Positions 42,550 to 51,465 are shown, counted from the stretch's first letter. The stretch is 64,000 nucleotides of DNA from Streptomyces sp. NBC_01428 (GCF_036231965.1 NZ_CP109499.1:5084001-5148000), one strand, 5' to 3'. The notes: generated from the letters alone by a model not told the origin. Numbers and translations: made by a program.

Positions 42550-43137
42550 CTAGAGGTTGCCCATGGGCTCGATGTCGACCTTCACCGGGGTGCCCCAGAT
42601 GCGGAGCACCTCGTAGTCGGTGAACTCGTGGACGAGGCGGTAGGCCATGCCGGGGCGGGGGGTGCGGCGCTCGGCGGCGAGGTAGCGCTCGGCCTCGTGC
42701 CGGTCGCGGCGCGGGGTGCCGCACAGGTGCCACTCCTGGCCGGTCCACACCTCGGGGAGCCAGCGCTGCTGCGGCTGGGGGCGGTCGCCCCGGACCCCGT
42801 ACCGGGACATGGCCCGCTCGGGCATCTCGTCCGGCGCGGGCGTCCGGACGTGCGTGTACGCGTCGTTGACCTCGGTGCGGCGGGCGGCGCGGCGGCGGGT
42901 CTCGCAGAGCAGGCAGCGGTCGGGTGCGCTCTCGTCCACGGGGCCGTTCGGATGCTCCGAGCAGCGGGTGGTCGGCGCCGCCGTCGTCACCGTCTCCTCC
43001 AGCAGGTCCAGGGCCCGCTTCAGGTCCGCCTTGACCTCGTGCAGCTTGGCGTCGGGGGTGTCGGCGTTCAGGGCGTCGCCGTGCTCCCCGAGCACCCGCA
43101 GGGCGCGCCCGAGGGCGGTCAGCTGTGCGTGGTTCAT
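42550..43137 (-). CDS. Hypothetical protein with Cys/His cluster
   Basis: The 195-residue protein has an alpha-helical N-terminus (~1-55) followed by CSEHPNGPVDESAPDRCLLC (~59-78), a possible zinc-binding cluster. A basic stretch ARRRAARR-like and a C-terminal domain with WTGQEWHLCGTPRRDRHEAERYLAAE follow. I do not recognise a named family. Confidence 0.65.
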   Translation of the reverse strand: MNHAQLTALGRALRVLGEHGDALNADTPDAKLHEVKADLKRALDLLEETVTTAAPTTRCSEHPNGPVDESAPDRCLLCETRRRAARRTEVNDAYTHVRTPAPDEMPERAMSRYGVRGDRPQPQQRWLPEVWTGQEWHLCGTPRRDRHEAERYLAAERRTPRPGMAYRLVHEFTDYEVLRIWGTPVKVDIEPMGNL

Positions 43138-43171
43138 GGTCCCAGCGTCGCACGCGCCGCCGACAGTACGG

Positions 43172-44572
43172 CTACGCGGCGGCCGGTTCCGGGCTCGGGA
43201 CGCGTGTCCTGTGGTCCAGGCCGAAGAAGTAGGTGGCCGCGAAGCCGACGGCGTACCCGGTCAGCAGGCCGCCCGCGTAGATCGCCGCGGTCAGGCCGAG
43301 CCCGCGGTTGCCGGACAGCAGCGGGAACAGGGCCCAGCCGGAGGGGCCGATGGCGGTCGAGCCGACCCGGTCGCCGAGCATCGAGAAGAAGCCGATGAAG
43401 GCGCCGCCCGCCGCTCCGCCCGCGCAGGCGGTGAGGAAGGGGCGGCCGAGGGGGAGCGAGACGCCGTAGATGAGGGGCTCGCCGACGCCGAGGAGACCGG
43501 CGGGCAGCGCGGAGCGGATCGTCGTGCGCAGCGAGGTGTCGTGGCGCAGCCGCACGTACACGGCGAGGGCGGCGCCCACCTGGCCCGCGCCCGCCATGGC
43601 GAGGACGGGCAGCAGCACGGTGTACCCCTGCTGCTCGATGAGCGTGGTGTGGATGGGGATGAGGGCTTGGTGCAGGCCGAGCATCACCAGCGGCAGGAAC
43701 AGGGCGCCGAGGACGAGGCCGGCGAACGCGCCGGTGGTGGAGAGGAGCCAGTTCGCGGCCGTCCCGATGGCGGAGGACAGCTCACCGGCCGCGTACATCA
43801 GGGCGTACAGCGTCACCAGGCCGGTCAGCAGCACGGTCAGGGTCGGGGTGACGAGGACGTCCAGGGCGGTCGGGACCCAGCGGCGGCACCACTTCTCGAC
43901 GTACGTGCCGAGGACGGCGGCGGCCAGTGCCCCTAGGACGCCGCCCTGGCCGGGGGCGAGGGTCATGCCGAACACGGTCACCTTGGCGACGCCCGCGTAG
44001 ACGACGACCGCCGCCACCGCGCCGCCCAGGATCGGGGTCCCGCCGAACTCCTTGGCGGTGTTGTAGCCGACGAAGACGGCGATCAGCGCCATGAAGCCGC
44101 CGGCGATCGCGGCGAGGGCGGGCGTGATGCCGGTCAGCACACCGAGGTTGACGAGCAGGCCGTTCAGGCCCGCGATCACCCCGCAGCCGATCAGCGCCGG
44201 GATCAGCGGCACGAAGATGTCCGCGACCCGGCGCAGCAGCAGCTTGAGGGGCGTCGCGTTGCGCCGGGTCCGGTCGGCCTTCAGTTCGGCGCCGCGCAGC
44301 GCGAGACGCTCGGCCATGGGGGTCAGCAGTGCCTCGAACTCCGGGGTCACCCGGGCGACCGTGCCGGGGCCCAGCACGATCTGGTAGCTGTCGTCGTCCG
44401 CGACGACGCCGAGGACGGCGGGCAGCGCCCGCAGGGCGCCCTCGTCGACCAGGCCCCGGTCCCGCAGACCCAGCCGGAGCCGGGTCATGCAGTGGGCGAC
44501 GGTGAGGACGTTCGCGGGGCCGCCCACCAGGGGGAGGATCGCGGCGGCTGTGGTGGAGTCCGGTGTACGCAC
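43172..44572 (-). CDS. PTS sugar transporter EIIBC (MurNAc/GlcNAc-type)
   Basis: I use the GTG at 44572, 16 bp after murQ. The 466-residue protein has an EIIB domain with the phosphorylated cysteine in NVLTVAHCMTRLRLGLRD (~19-37) and an EIIC domain of about ten helices (VPLIPALIGCGVIAGLNGLL, GEPLIYGVSLPLG with the sugar-binding Glu). No EIIA domain is fused, so it must share a EIIA from elsewhere. Next to murQ the likely substrate is N-acetylmuramic acid, taken up as the 6-phosphate. Confidence 0.9.
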   Translation of the reverse strand: MRTPDSTTAAAILPLVGGPANVLTVAHCMTRLRLGLRDRGLVDEGALRALPAVLGVVADDDSYQIVLGPGTVARVTPEFEALLTPMAERLALRGAELKADRTRRNATPLKLLLRRVADIFVPLIPALIGCGVIAGLNGLLVNLGVLTGITPALAAIAGGFMALIAVFVGYNTAKEFGGTPILGGAVAAVVVYAGVAKVTVFGMTLAPGQGGVLGALAAAVLGTYVEKWCRRWVPTALDVLVTPTLTVLLTGLVTLYALMYAAGELSSAIGTAANWLLSTTGAFAGLVLGALFLPLVMLGLHQALIPIHTTLIEQQGYTVLLPVLAMAGAGQVGAALAVYVRLRHDTSLRTTIRSALPAGLLGVGEPLIYGVSLPLGRPFLTACAGGAAGGAFIGFFSMLGDRVGSTAIGPSGWALFPLLSGNRGLGLTAAIYAGGLLTGYAVGFAATYFFGLDHRTRVPSPEPAAA

Positions 44573-44588
44573 TCCCCGAGCGTGCTGC

Positions 44589-45524
44589 TCAGCCGGACGC
44601 CTTCGCCAGCGCGGCACGCAGATGGCCCTGGCTCTCCTCCAGAAGGCGGGCGGCGGTCGGCCCGTCCACCGCGCCGAGGATCGTCAGGATCGCGTTCTTC
44701 ACCTCGCCGTCGGTGGCGGCGAGCGCCTGCTCGATCTCCTCGTCCGAGGCACCGGTCGCGAGCGCGACGATCCGCCGGGAGCGGGCCCGCAGCTTCTCGT
44801 TCGAGGCCCGTACGTCGACCATCAGGTTCCCGTACGTCTTGCCGAGCCGGATCATCGTGATCGTCGACAGCATGTTCAGCACGAGCTTCTGGGCGGTGCC
44901 CGACTTCAGCCGGGTGGAACCGGTGAGCAGTTCGGGGCCCACCACGACCTCGATGCCGTGGTCGGCGGCGGCCGCGAGCGGGCTGTGCGCGTTGCACGAC
45001 AGGCCGACCGTCAGCGCGCCGTGCGAGCGGGCGTGCTCGACCGCGCCCACCGCGTAGGGGGTGCGGCCGGAGGCGGAGACGCCGACCACCGTGTCGTCGG
45101 CGGTCAGCGCGAGCGCGTCGAGGTCGGCGGCGGCCAGCTCCTTGGAGTCCTCGGCGCCCTCGATCGAGGTGGACAGGGCGGTGGGGCCGCCCGCGATCAG
45201 GCCGACGACCCGGGTGGGGTCGGTGTTGAAGGTGGGCGGGCACTCGGAGGCGTCGAGCACACCGAGGCGGCCCGCGGTACCGGCGCCGGCGTAGACCAGG
45301 CGCCCACCGCGGGCCATGCGCTCCGCGATGCCGTCGATCGCGGCGGCGATGAGGGGGAGCTGCGCGGCGACGGCGGTCGGCACCGTCGCGTCCTCCCCGT
45401 TCATCAGCCGGGCGATCTCCAGCGTGGGCAGCCGGTCGATCTCGGACAGTTCGGGGCGGAACGCCTCGGTGGTCAGCGTCTCCAACTCTGCTCGAAGATC
45501 GCCGTAGTTGGGCAGGGAGGTCAT
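44589..45524 (-). CDS. murQ: N-acetylmuramic acid-6-phosphate etherase
   Basis: The 311-residue SIS-domain enzyme cleaves the D-lactyl ether of MurNAc-6-phosphate to GlcNAc-6-phosphate. The signature GAGTAGRLGVLDASECPPTF includes the proposed catalytic Glu94, and GVSASGRTPYAVGAVEHAR is the SIS phosphate loop. GlcNAc-6-phosphate made here would feed NagA. It is followed by the EIIBC gene and preceded by its likely regulator. Confidence 0.96.
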   Translation of the reverse strand: MTSLPNYGDLRAELETLTTEAFRPELSEIDRLPTLEIARLMNGEDATVPTAVAAQLPLIAAAIDGIAERMARGGRLVYAGAGTAGRLGVLDASECPPTFNTDPTRVVGLIAGGPTALSTSIEGAEDSKELAAADLDALALTADDTVVGVSASGRTPYAVGAVEHARSHGALTVGLSCNAHSPLAAAADHGIEVVVGPELLTGSTRLKSGTAQKLVLNMLSTITMIRLGKTYGNLMVDVRASNEKLRARSRRIVALATGASDEEIEQALAATDGEVKNAILTILGAVDGPTAARLLEESQGHLRAALAKASG

Positions 45525-45682
45525 GACGGGAGCGGCTCTTTCCGGTGAGGTGTCGTACCGCGCCCGGAGAGGGGCGCGGGCGGGACGACGTACGGCACCG
45601 TCACGCGGGTGGCGTCAGGCCGCCCACGGACCGCAGTCTCCCTGCTGAATCAAGTCCCCCGGTTTTGTGTCCCGCGAGGCGG

Positions 45683-46603
45683 CTATCGGCCGCCGCGCGG
45701 AGTATGGCGGTGCGCCAGGGCCTCGTAGGAGGCGGACAGCGCGGGTGCCGCCGTCTCGTAGGTGCGCTGGGCGACCCCCACGAACAGGCAGTCCACCACG
45801 AGGAGCTGGCTGGTGCGCGACGACATGGCCGCGGGCCGCAGCTCGCTCTCGCGGGCGGTGGAGGTGGTGAGGATGTGGTCGGCGTACTGCGTGACCGGTC
45901 CGCCGGGACGCCCGGTGATCGCGATCGTCGTCGCCCCGTGCTCGAAGGCGACCCGGAGCGGTTCGATGACGTCGCCGGTCGAACCGGAGTGGGTGATGGC
46001 GATCGCCACGTCCTTCGCGCGCAGCTGCACCGCGTTGGTCACCGCGAGGTGCGGGTCGCTGTGCGCGTTGGCTATCAGCCCGATCCGCATGAGCTTCTGG
46101 AAGAGGTCCTGCGCGACCAGGCCGGAGGCGCCGACGCCGTAGATGTCGATGCGGCGGGCGGCCGCGATGGCGGCGACGGCCGCGCCGAGCTGCACGGTGT
46201 CCAGCGAGGCGGCGGTGTCGGCGAGGGTCTGCTGCTCGTCGTAGGCGAGCTTCGCGACGACGTCGGCGATGGGGTCGTCGACCGCGATGTCGGCGGTGAC
46301 CGCAGGAGCCCGGCCCGACTGCTGCTGGGCGGCGAGCCCGGCGAGCGCGAGGCGTAGGTCCCGGTAGCCCGGATAGCCGAGGAGGCGGGCCGTGCGCACG
46401 ACGGTCGCCTCGCTGGTGCCGGTGAGTTCGGCGAGCCCGGTGACCGTGAGGGCCGCGCAGCCGGCCGGATCACCGGCGACGGCCTCGGCGACCCGCTGCA
46501 TGGAGCGCGTCATCGAGGGCGCGAGGGTCCGCACCTTGGCCGCGAGGGCGGCAGGGGCGGGCGGAGCCTCGCCCGCGAAAATTTCCTTCACGTTCTGGGT
46601 CAC
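45683..46603 (-). CDS. MurR/RpiR-family transcriptional regulator
   Basis: The 306-residue protein has an N-terminal HTH (LTVTGLAELTGTSEATVVRTARLLGYPGYRDLRLAL, ~52-87) and a C-terminal SIS domain (IDIYGVGASGLVAQDLFQKL, AITHSGSTGDVIEPL) that senses a sugar phosphate. It sits upstream of murQ-EIIBC on the same strand and probably controls murein-sugar uptake. The GTG at 46603 is the start; AT-rich GAAA-TTTC repeats overlap it. Confidence 0.92.
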   Translation of the reverse strand: MTQNVKEIFAGEAPPAPAALAAKVRTLAPSMTRSMQRVAEAVAGDPAGCAALTVTGLAELTGTSEATVVRTARLLGYPGYRDLRLALAGLAAQQQSGRAPAVTADIAVDDPIADVVAKLAYDEQQTLADTAASLDTVQLGAAVAAIAAARRIDIYGVGASGLVAQDLFQKLMRIGLIANAHSDPHLAVTNAVQLRAKDVAIAITHSGSTGDVIEPLRVAFEHGATTIAITGRPGGPVTQYADHILTTSTARESELRPAAMSSRTSQLLVVDCLFVGVAQRTYETAAPALSASYEALAHRHTPRGGR

Positions 46604-46621
46604 ATGATGAAAGATATTTTC
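46577..46621. promoter_or_regulatory. Candidate RpiR operator: paired GAAA-TTTC sites
   Basis: GAAAATTTC (46577-46585, inside the first codons) and GAAAGATATTTTC (46609-46621) are AT-rich inverted repeats with centres about 34 bp apart. They stand out in this GC-rich DNA and flank the regulator's start codon. Autoregulation is inferred. Confidence 0.45.
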
Positions 46622-46651
46622 CTTTGGGGCATACGGTCAAGGGTGCGCACA

Positions 46652-47053
46652 ATGGGGGGCATGGACCCCAGCGACAGCCCCCTCAGCCCTCTGGAACAGG
46701 CGCTCCACGCGGCCCGTGCCCGTGTGCTCGCCGACCTGATCGCGGGCCAGGTCGCCCAGGCGGACGTCGTCTCCCTCGTCGAGGACTCGGTCGTGCAGCG
46801 CCGCTGGTGGGTCGAGCAGTGGCCGGAGGGCGCCGGATTCGTCGCCGGGCTCGTCGCCCAGGACGTGCAGGACGCGCTCCTGGAGCGGCACGGGCGCTGG
46901 CCGCTCTGCCCGGTCTGCGGCAGCGGCGACCCGCACGCCCTGGAGGTCGAGCCCGAGCTGGGACCCGACCCGCACTGGGTGTGCCACCAGGCGGGCGTGA
47001 AGGTCTCCCCGGTGGGATCGCTCGGTTCGGCGACCGGCACGGCCCCCGCGTGA
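46652..47053 (+). CDS. Hypothetical protein with Cys-rich C-terminus
   Basis: The product has 133 residues from the ATG at 46652 (AAGGG 8 bases upstream), with the ATG at 46661 as alternative. It has a helical N-terminal part (LEQALHAARARVLADLIAGQV) and CPVCGSGDPHAL...WVCHQAG, a probable zinc ribbon. The stop overlaps the next gene by GTGA. Family not recognised. Confidence 0.75.
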   Translation: MGGMDPSDSPLSPLEQALHAARARVLADLIAGQVAQADVVSLVEDSVVQRRWWVEQWPEGAGFVAGLVAQDVQDALLERHGRWPLCPVCGSGDPHALEVEPELGPDPHWVCHQAGVKVSPVGSLGSATGTAPA

Positions 47054-47316
47054 CCGTCTACATCGACCCGCCCACCTGGCCGGGCCACGGCCGGGTGTGG
47101 TCCCACCTGATCAGCGACGTCTCCTACGACGAACTCCACGCCTTCGCCGCGACGCTGGGCGCACCCCGCCGCGCCTTCGAGCGCGACCACTACGACATCC
47201 CCTCGCACCGCTACGCCGCCGCCGTGGACGCGGGGGCCGTCGAGGTCAGCAGCCGCGAGGTGGTGCGGCTGCTGCACGGGGCGGGACTGCGGCGGCGCAA
47301 GCACCCGGCCGGCTGA
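47050..47316 (+). CDS. DUF4031-family protein
   Basis: The 88-residue protein (VTVYIDPPTWPGHGRVWSHLISDVSYDELHAFA...PRRAFERDHYDIP) is a DUF4031 member of unknown function. It is coupled to the preceding zinc-ribbon-like gene. Confidence 0.88.
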   Translation: MTVYIDPPTWPGHGRVWSHLISDVSYDELHAFAATLGAPRRAFERDHYDIPSHRYAAAVDAGAVEVSSREVVRLLHGAGLRRRKHPAG

Positions 47317-47385
47317 CCGGTCCCGGCCCGCTCCGGCCGGGAGTGCCGCCCGCCGCGTCCCACCGCCGTGGAGCGAGCGGCCCGG

Positions 47386-48489
47386 TCAGCTCTCGCGGAC
47401 GTACAGCCGCAACGACGCCTCCAGGTCGTGCAGTTCGTACGCCGCCCGTTCCTCGTCCTCGCTCACCCGGGTGAACCCGGCCCGCGCGATCACCCGCTGG
47501 GAGGGGGCGTTGTCCTGCTCGATGGCCGCGAACAGGAGCTTCACGTCGTCGCGGGCCAGGGCGTGCTCCGCGAGGGCGCACAGCGCCTCGGTCGCGTAAC
47601 CCCGGCCGCGCGCGGTCTCCGCGAGGTCGTAGCCCACCTCGGCGCGCCCCTCCTCGTCGGGCACCCCGTGGAAGCCGATCCCTCCGACCGCCAGCCCGTC
47701 CTCGCGCCGCACGAGCACGAACATGCCCCACTCGGGCCGGTGCGTCCCCGCCTCGTACGCCTTCACCACCATGCCCGCGGCGTCCCGCGTGCCCTCGAAC
47801 GGGCCGCCCTCGATCCACGCGAAGCCGCCGGTGCCGCCCGCGCGGAGGTCGGCGGCGGCCGCCGGGGTGACGCCCTGGAGCGTGAGCCGCTCGGCGTCGA
47901 TGACCAGGTTGTTGCGCCAGCGCCACTCGGCGACCGGGGCGCGGCCGGGCAGGTCGGCCCGTCCGGTGGCCCACAGGAGGGTGTTCCAGGGGGCGCCCGG
48001 TTCGGGCCGGACGTGCGGGAAGATCCGGGTCAGGACCCAGGTGCACAGCTCGGCCGGCGGCCGGTAGGCGAGGGCGAGGCCCTCGGCGATGTCGTGGGTG
48101 TGCAGCAGGACCTCCGCGACGCCCATCGCGGCGAAGCCCTCGCGGTTCGCGCTGCGGAACGGGAACGGGTGGAAGGCCCGCACCTCGCGCGGGGTCGTGC
48201 GCACGGCGGCGGCGAGCAGCCCGCCGGTCGCCTCGATCACGTCGACGGCCCCCGCGTTGTCGGTGCCGTCGTCCAGCGTGATCTCGAACGGCACGTAGGC
48301 CGTCGTGGCCCGGCCCGCCAACTGCCCCGCGTACGCCACGAGATCACTCGCGATGTGCTCGGCGGTCCGCCGGCAGCTCCACTCCAGACCTCCCGCCCCG
48401 ACCTCCCAGTCCAGTCCGGCCGCCGGCCGCAGCAGCGCGGCACAGTCCCGGACGGCTGCCTCCACCTGGTCCCCACCCGTGTCTCCCAT
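47386..48489 (-). CDS. Fusion of DinB-like maleylpyruvate-isomerase domain and GNAT acetyltransferase
   Basis: The ATG at 48489 gives 367 residues. The N-terminal ~200 residues resemble the mycothiol-dependent maleylpyruvate isomerase/DinB fold (CRRTAEHIASDLVAYAGQLAG, GVAEVLLHTHDIAEGL with metal-type histidines). The C-terminal ~165 residues are a RimJ/RimL-like GNAT domain (YDLAETARGRGYATEALCALAEHAL, the acetyl-CoA loop, and NAPSQRVIARAGF). The two activities in one chain are unusual; the combined role is unknown. Confidence 0.85.
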   Translation of the reverse strand: MGDTGGDQVEAAVRDCAALLRPAAGLDWEVGAGGLEWSCRRTAEHIASDLVAYAGQLAGRATTAYVPFEITLDDGTDNAGAVDVIEATGGLLAAAVRTTPREVRAFHPFPFRSANREGFAAMGVAEVLLHTHDIAEGLALAYRPPAELCTWVLTRIFPHVRPEPGAPWNTLLWATGRADLPGRAPVAEWRWRNNLVIDAERLTLQGVTPAAAADLRAGGTGGFAWIEGGPFEGTRDAAGMVVKAYEAGTHRPEWGMFVLVRREDGLAVGGIGFHGVPDEEGRAEVGYDLAETARGRGYATEALCALAEHALARDDVKLLFAAIEQDNAPSQRVIARAGFTRVSEDEERAAYELHDLEASLRLYVRES

Positions 48490-48509
48490 GCGGCCGAGGA
48501 TAGGACGGA

Positions 48510-49787
48510 TCACGCTTCGGAACACACGGGATCGGCCGTCGCGCCCCCGGTTCCGACGATCCGTGATCCCGGCGTCCGGCGCTGCAGGCGCAGCGAGACG
48601 ACGGCCAGGGCGATGGCCGCCGTGGTCAGGGCCGCGCCCGCCCAGGCGGTCGCCCCGTAGCCGAGGCCCGCGTCGATGACCGCCCCGCCGAGCCAGGGCC
48701 CGGCGGTGTTGCCCAGGTTGAAGGCGGCGGTGGTGGTGGCCGCGGCCAGGGTCGGAGCGGCGGCGGCCACGTTGAACATCCGCGCGTTCAGGGCCGGGGC
48801 GGTGCAGAAGCAGGCGACGCCGAGGAGGAAGGAGAGCAGGACCGCCGCGACGGCGTACCGCCCGAGGAGGGCGAACGCGACGAGCACGACCGTGTCCGCC
48901 GCCATCCCGGTGATCAGCACCCGGAACAGGTGCGCGTCGGCGAACCGCCCGCCGATCGCCGTCCCGAGGAGCGCGCCCACCCCGAACAGCGCCAGCACGG
49001 TCGGCACCCAGCCGTCGTCGAGGCCGGCGACATCGGTGAGCAGCGGGGCGAGGTAGCTGAACGCGCAGAAGACACCGGCCGCGGCGAGTGCGATCGTGCC
49101 GATGGACAGCCAGACCCGCCGGTCGCGGTAGATGCCCATCTCCCGTGTCAGGCGCGGCCGTTCGGCCGGGCGGGGAAGGGCCGGCACCAGGGTCACGATG
49201 CCGGCGAGGGCGATCGCGGACGCGGCGCCGACGGCCCAGAACGCGGCCCGCCAGCCCAGCCCCTCGCCGAGGAACGCCCCGGCGGGCACGCCGAGGACGT
49301 TCGCGACCGACAGACCGCCGATCATCACGGCGAGCGCCCGGGCCCGTGAGGTCGCCGGCACCATCGCGACGGCGACGGCCGCTCCGACCGCCCAGAAACC
49401 GGCGCAGGCCAGCGCGCTGACCACCCGGGAGGCGAACAGCACGGCGTACGTGGGCGCGAGGGCACCGGCGACCTGCCCGAGCCCGAACACCGCGATCAGC
49501 GCGACCAGGGTGGCCCGGCGCGGCAGCCGCAGGGTCGCGACGGCGAGCAGCGGCGCCCCGACGACCATGCCGATCGCGAACGCCGAGATCAGCAGACCGG
49601 CCTGCGGGATGGTCACGCCCAGGTCCTCCGCGACGGGCGGCAGCAGCCCGGACAGCATGAACTCGCTGGTGCCGAGGGCGAAGACGGACAGGGCGAGGAT
49701 GTAGACGGACAGCGGCATACGGGGGCGGGCACCGGCGGGACCGGTGGCGGGTATGTCCGGCTTCAGGGAACCGCGGCTCGGAGGCAT
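48510..49787 (-). CDS. MFS exporter, DHA1 (Cmx/CmlA-like) family, 12 TM
   Basis: The 425-residue protein has 12 hydrophobic helices and the DHA1 features FALGTSEFMLSGLLPPVAEDLGV in helix 1 and the motif A loop (GAPLLAVATLRLPRRATLV). GVPAGAFLGEGLGWRAAFW is motif C. It resembles chloramphenicol-type or arabinose exporters. The start at 49787 has an AGGAGG only one base away, so the true start could be the ATG at 49718. Confidence 0.88.
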   Translation of the reverse strand: MPPSRGSLKPDIPATGPAGARPRMPLSVYILALSVFALGTSEFMLSGLLPPVAEDLGVTIPQAGLLISAFAIGMVVGAPLLAVATLRLPRRATLVALIAVFGLGQVAGALAPTYAVLFASRVVSALACAGFWAVGAAVAVAMVPATSRARALAVMIGGLSVANVLGVPAGAFLGEGLGWRAAFWAVGAASAIALAGIVTLVPALPRPAERPRLTREMGIYRDRRVWLSIGTIALAAAGVFCAFSYLAPLLTDVAGLDDGWVPTVLALFGVGALLGTAIGGRFADAHLFRVLITGMAADTVVLVAFALLGRYAVAAVLLSFLLGVACFCTAPALNARMFNVAAAAPTLAAATTTAAFNLGNTAGPWLGGAVIDAGLGYGATAWAGAALTTAAIALAVVSLRLQRRTPGSRIVGTGGATADPVCSEA

Positions 49788-49858
49788 GCCTCCTTCGTAC
49801 GGCTTCCGGCGCCCGCCGTCGAACCCGTTTCCCGCACGTTCCGGATGGCGGGACGGGG

Positions 49859-50569
49859 TCAGGGCGCCTTCGTCAGTGCCGCCAGCTCGTCCGTGAGGTT
49901 CCGCCGGGCGGGCCCGGCCCACACCCGCTCGCCGTACGACGTCCTGAACAGCCTGGGCAGGTCGAGGAGTTGACGCAGGACGGCCGCCCGGCCCGCCCGG
50001 AAGGCGTCGTCGGGGACGAAGCCGTACTCCTCACGGACGGCCGCGGCGTAGGCGGCGTACGCGGCCGGCGGTGAGGCCAGGATCGCCAGGTCGGCGTCGC
50101 ACAGCACGGCGCCGTCGCCGTCGCCGTCGGCGGGGTCGTGCGAGACGGTCAGCCGGACCAGCCGGACCACCTCGGCGGTGCGCTCGGCGCCGACGCCCAG
50201 CTCGGCCAGAGCGCGCTCGGCCAGCCGCGCCGACCGCTCCTCGTTCTCGGAGCGGTCCGGCAGGTACACGGCGTCGTGGAACCACGCCGCGAGGCGCACC
50301 GCGGCCGGGTCCGCCGGCCGCTCCCCGTGCGCCTCCAGCACGTCGACGCGGTCGAGGACCGCGAGGAGGTGGTCCGTGGTGTGGTACCTGCGCTGCGGCT
50401 CGGCCCACCGGTCCAGGAGGTTCTCCGCGTAGGGCTCCGGGGAGGGTCCCGGACCGTCCGCGCCGTCGCGGGCGGCCCGTACGGTCTCCGCCCAGCGCCG
50501 CGCCAGGTCCGCACGGGCCGGATGCCTGTGGCTCTCGTGTCCCGCCCCGCGGTTGCTCTCTGCCGTCAT
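49859..50569 (-). CDS. HD-domain metal-dependent phosphohydrolase
   Basis: The ATG at 50569 gives 236 residues. Metal ligands are visible as RYHTTDHLLAVL, LAAWFHDAVY (the HD pair) and LCDADLAILA, the pattern of the predicted HD superfamily hydrolases of ~200 residues. The substrate is unknown. It is divergent from an MDMPI-like gene with 48 bp between starts. Confidence 0.85.
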   Translation of the reverse strand: MTAESNRGAGHESHRHPARADLARRWAETVRAARDGADGPGPSPEPYAENLLDRWAEPQRRYHTTDHLLAVLDRVDVLEAHGERPADPAAVRLAAWFHDAVYLPDRSENEERSARLAERALAELGVGAERTAEVVRLVRLTVSHDPADGDGDGAVLCDADLAILASPPAAYAAYAAAVREEYGFVPDDAFRAGRAAVLRQLLDLPRLFRTSYGERVWAGPARRNLTDELAALTKAP

Positions 50570-50617
50570 CCCGCCATTCTCCTCGCCCCGCGCCCCGTCC
50601 CTTCCTACGGTGGACCC

Positions 50618-51295
50618 ATGATTCCTGGAGACGCACACGACGTACGGGACCCGGACCTGCCCGGCCTGCTCCTGCGCACCGAGCGCGACGCGCTGATCCC
50701 GCTGCTGCGGGCCAGGCCCGAAGGGGACTTCGCGCTGCCGACCGCGGGGTGCCCGGCCTGGACGGTGCGGGACGTGCTGGCGCACTGCTCGGCCGCGCTG
50801 TCCCGGGTCGTCGAGAGCCGTTTCGAACGGGGGGTGTTCAGCCCCGAGGCCAACGACCGTGACATCGCCGAGCGCGGCGACTGGCCGACCGCCCGGGTCC
50901 TCGACGAGCTGGAGCGCGGGATGACCGAGGCGGGCGCGGCGATCGCCCGGTCCGACGGCGCCCTCGACGCGGTCGCGCTCGGAGAGTGGGTGCACGCCGG
51001 GGACGTACGGGAGGCCCTCGGCGAACCGGGCGCCTACGAGGGCGCGGGACTTCCGCACGCCCTCACCCTCCTCGCCCGGGTCAGCCGGGACCGGGACCGG
51101 CTGCCGCTGCACGCCGACCTCGACCACCTCGACGACCCGCTGCGCCTGGGCGGTGTCCCCGGCGACCGGCCCCCGGCCCGCTACATCGGCGACGCGGCGA
51201 CGCTCGTACGGCTGTACGCGGGCCGTCCGGTTCCCCGGGCGGACGCGTACGAGCTGGTCGGGGCCGAGGAGGCGGAGCTGAACCTGTTCGGGTGA
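50618..51295 (+). CDS. Maleylpyruvate isomerase-family (DinB-fold) protein
   Basis: The 225-residue product follows the mycothiol-dependent MDMPI/TIGR03083 pattern: LRARPEGDFALPTAGCPAWTVRDVLAHCSAAL with the first metal histidine, then GEWVHAGDVREALGEPGAY with the second. Members use mycothiol as cofactor or thiol substrate. The exact reaction is unknown. Confidence 0.85.
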   Translation: MIPGDAHDVRDPDLPGLLLRTERDALIPLLRARPEGDFALPTAGCPAWTVRDVLAHCSAALSRVVESRFERGVFSPEANDRDIAERGDWPTARVLDELERGMTEAGAAIARSDGALDAVALGEWVHAGDVREALGEPGAYEGAGLPHALTLLARVSRDRDRLPLHADLDHLDDPLRLGGVPGDRPPARYIGDAATLVRLYAGRPVPRADAYELVGAEEAELNLFG

Positions 51296-51427
51296 GCGGC
51301 GGGTGAGTGACGGGCGGCGCGCGGGGTGCGGGGCGGTGCGTGGGCGGGCACGGACCGGGCGGAGGGGGAAAACCCTCGGACCGGGCAGGGCTTCTCGCGC
51401 CCCCGCGCCCGCGCGCGTACTCTTGGG

Positions 51428-51443
51428 ATTGGACTAGACCTGT
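51428..51443. promoter_or_regulatory. dre-like (DasR) site upstream of cutC
   Basis: ATTGGACTAGACCTGT matches the DasR consensus at 12 of 16 positions. Its 12-bp core TGGACTAGACCT is the exact reverse complement of the core of the nagK dre. It ends 22 bp before the cutC start, in the position of a core promoter. Confidence 0.6.
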
Positions 51444-51465
51444 AGCCGCCCAAGGAAGAGGTCCG

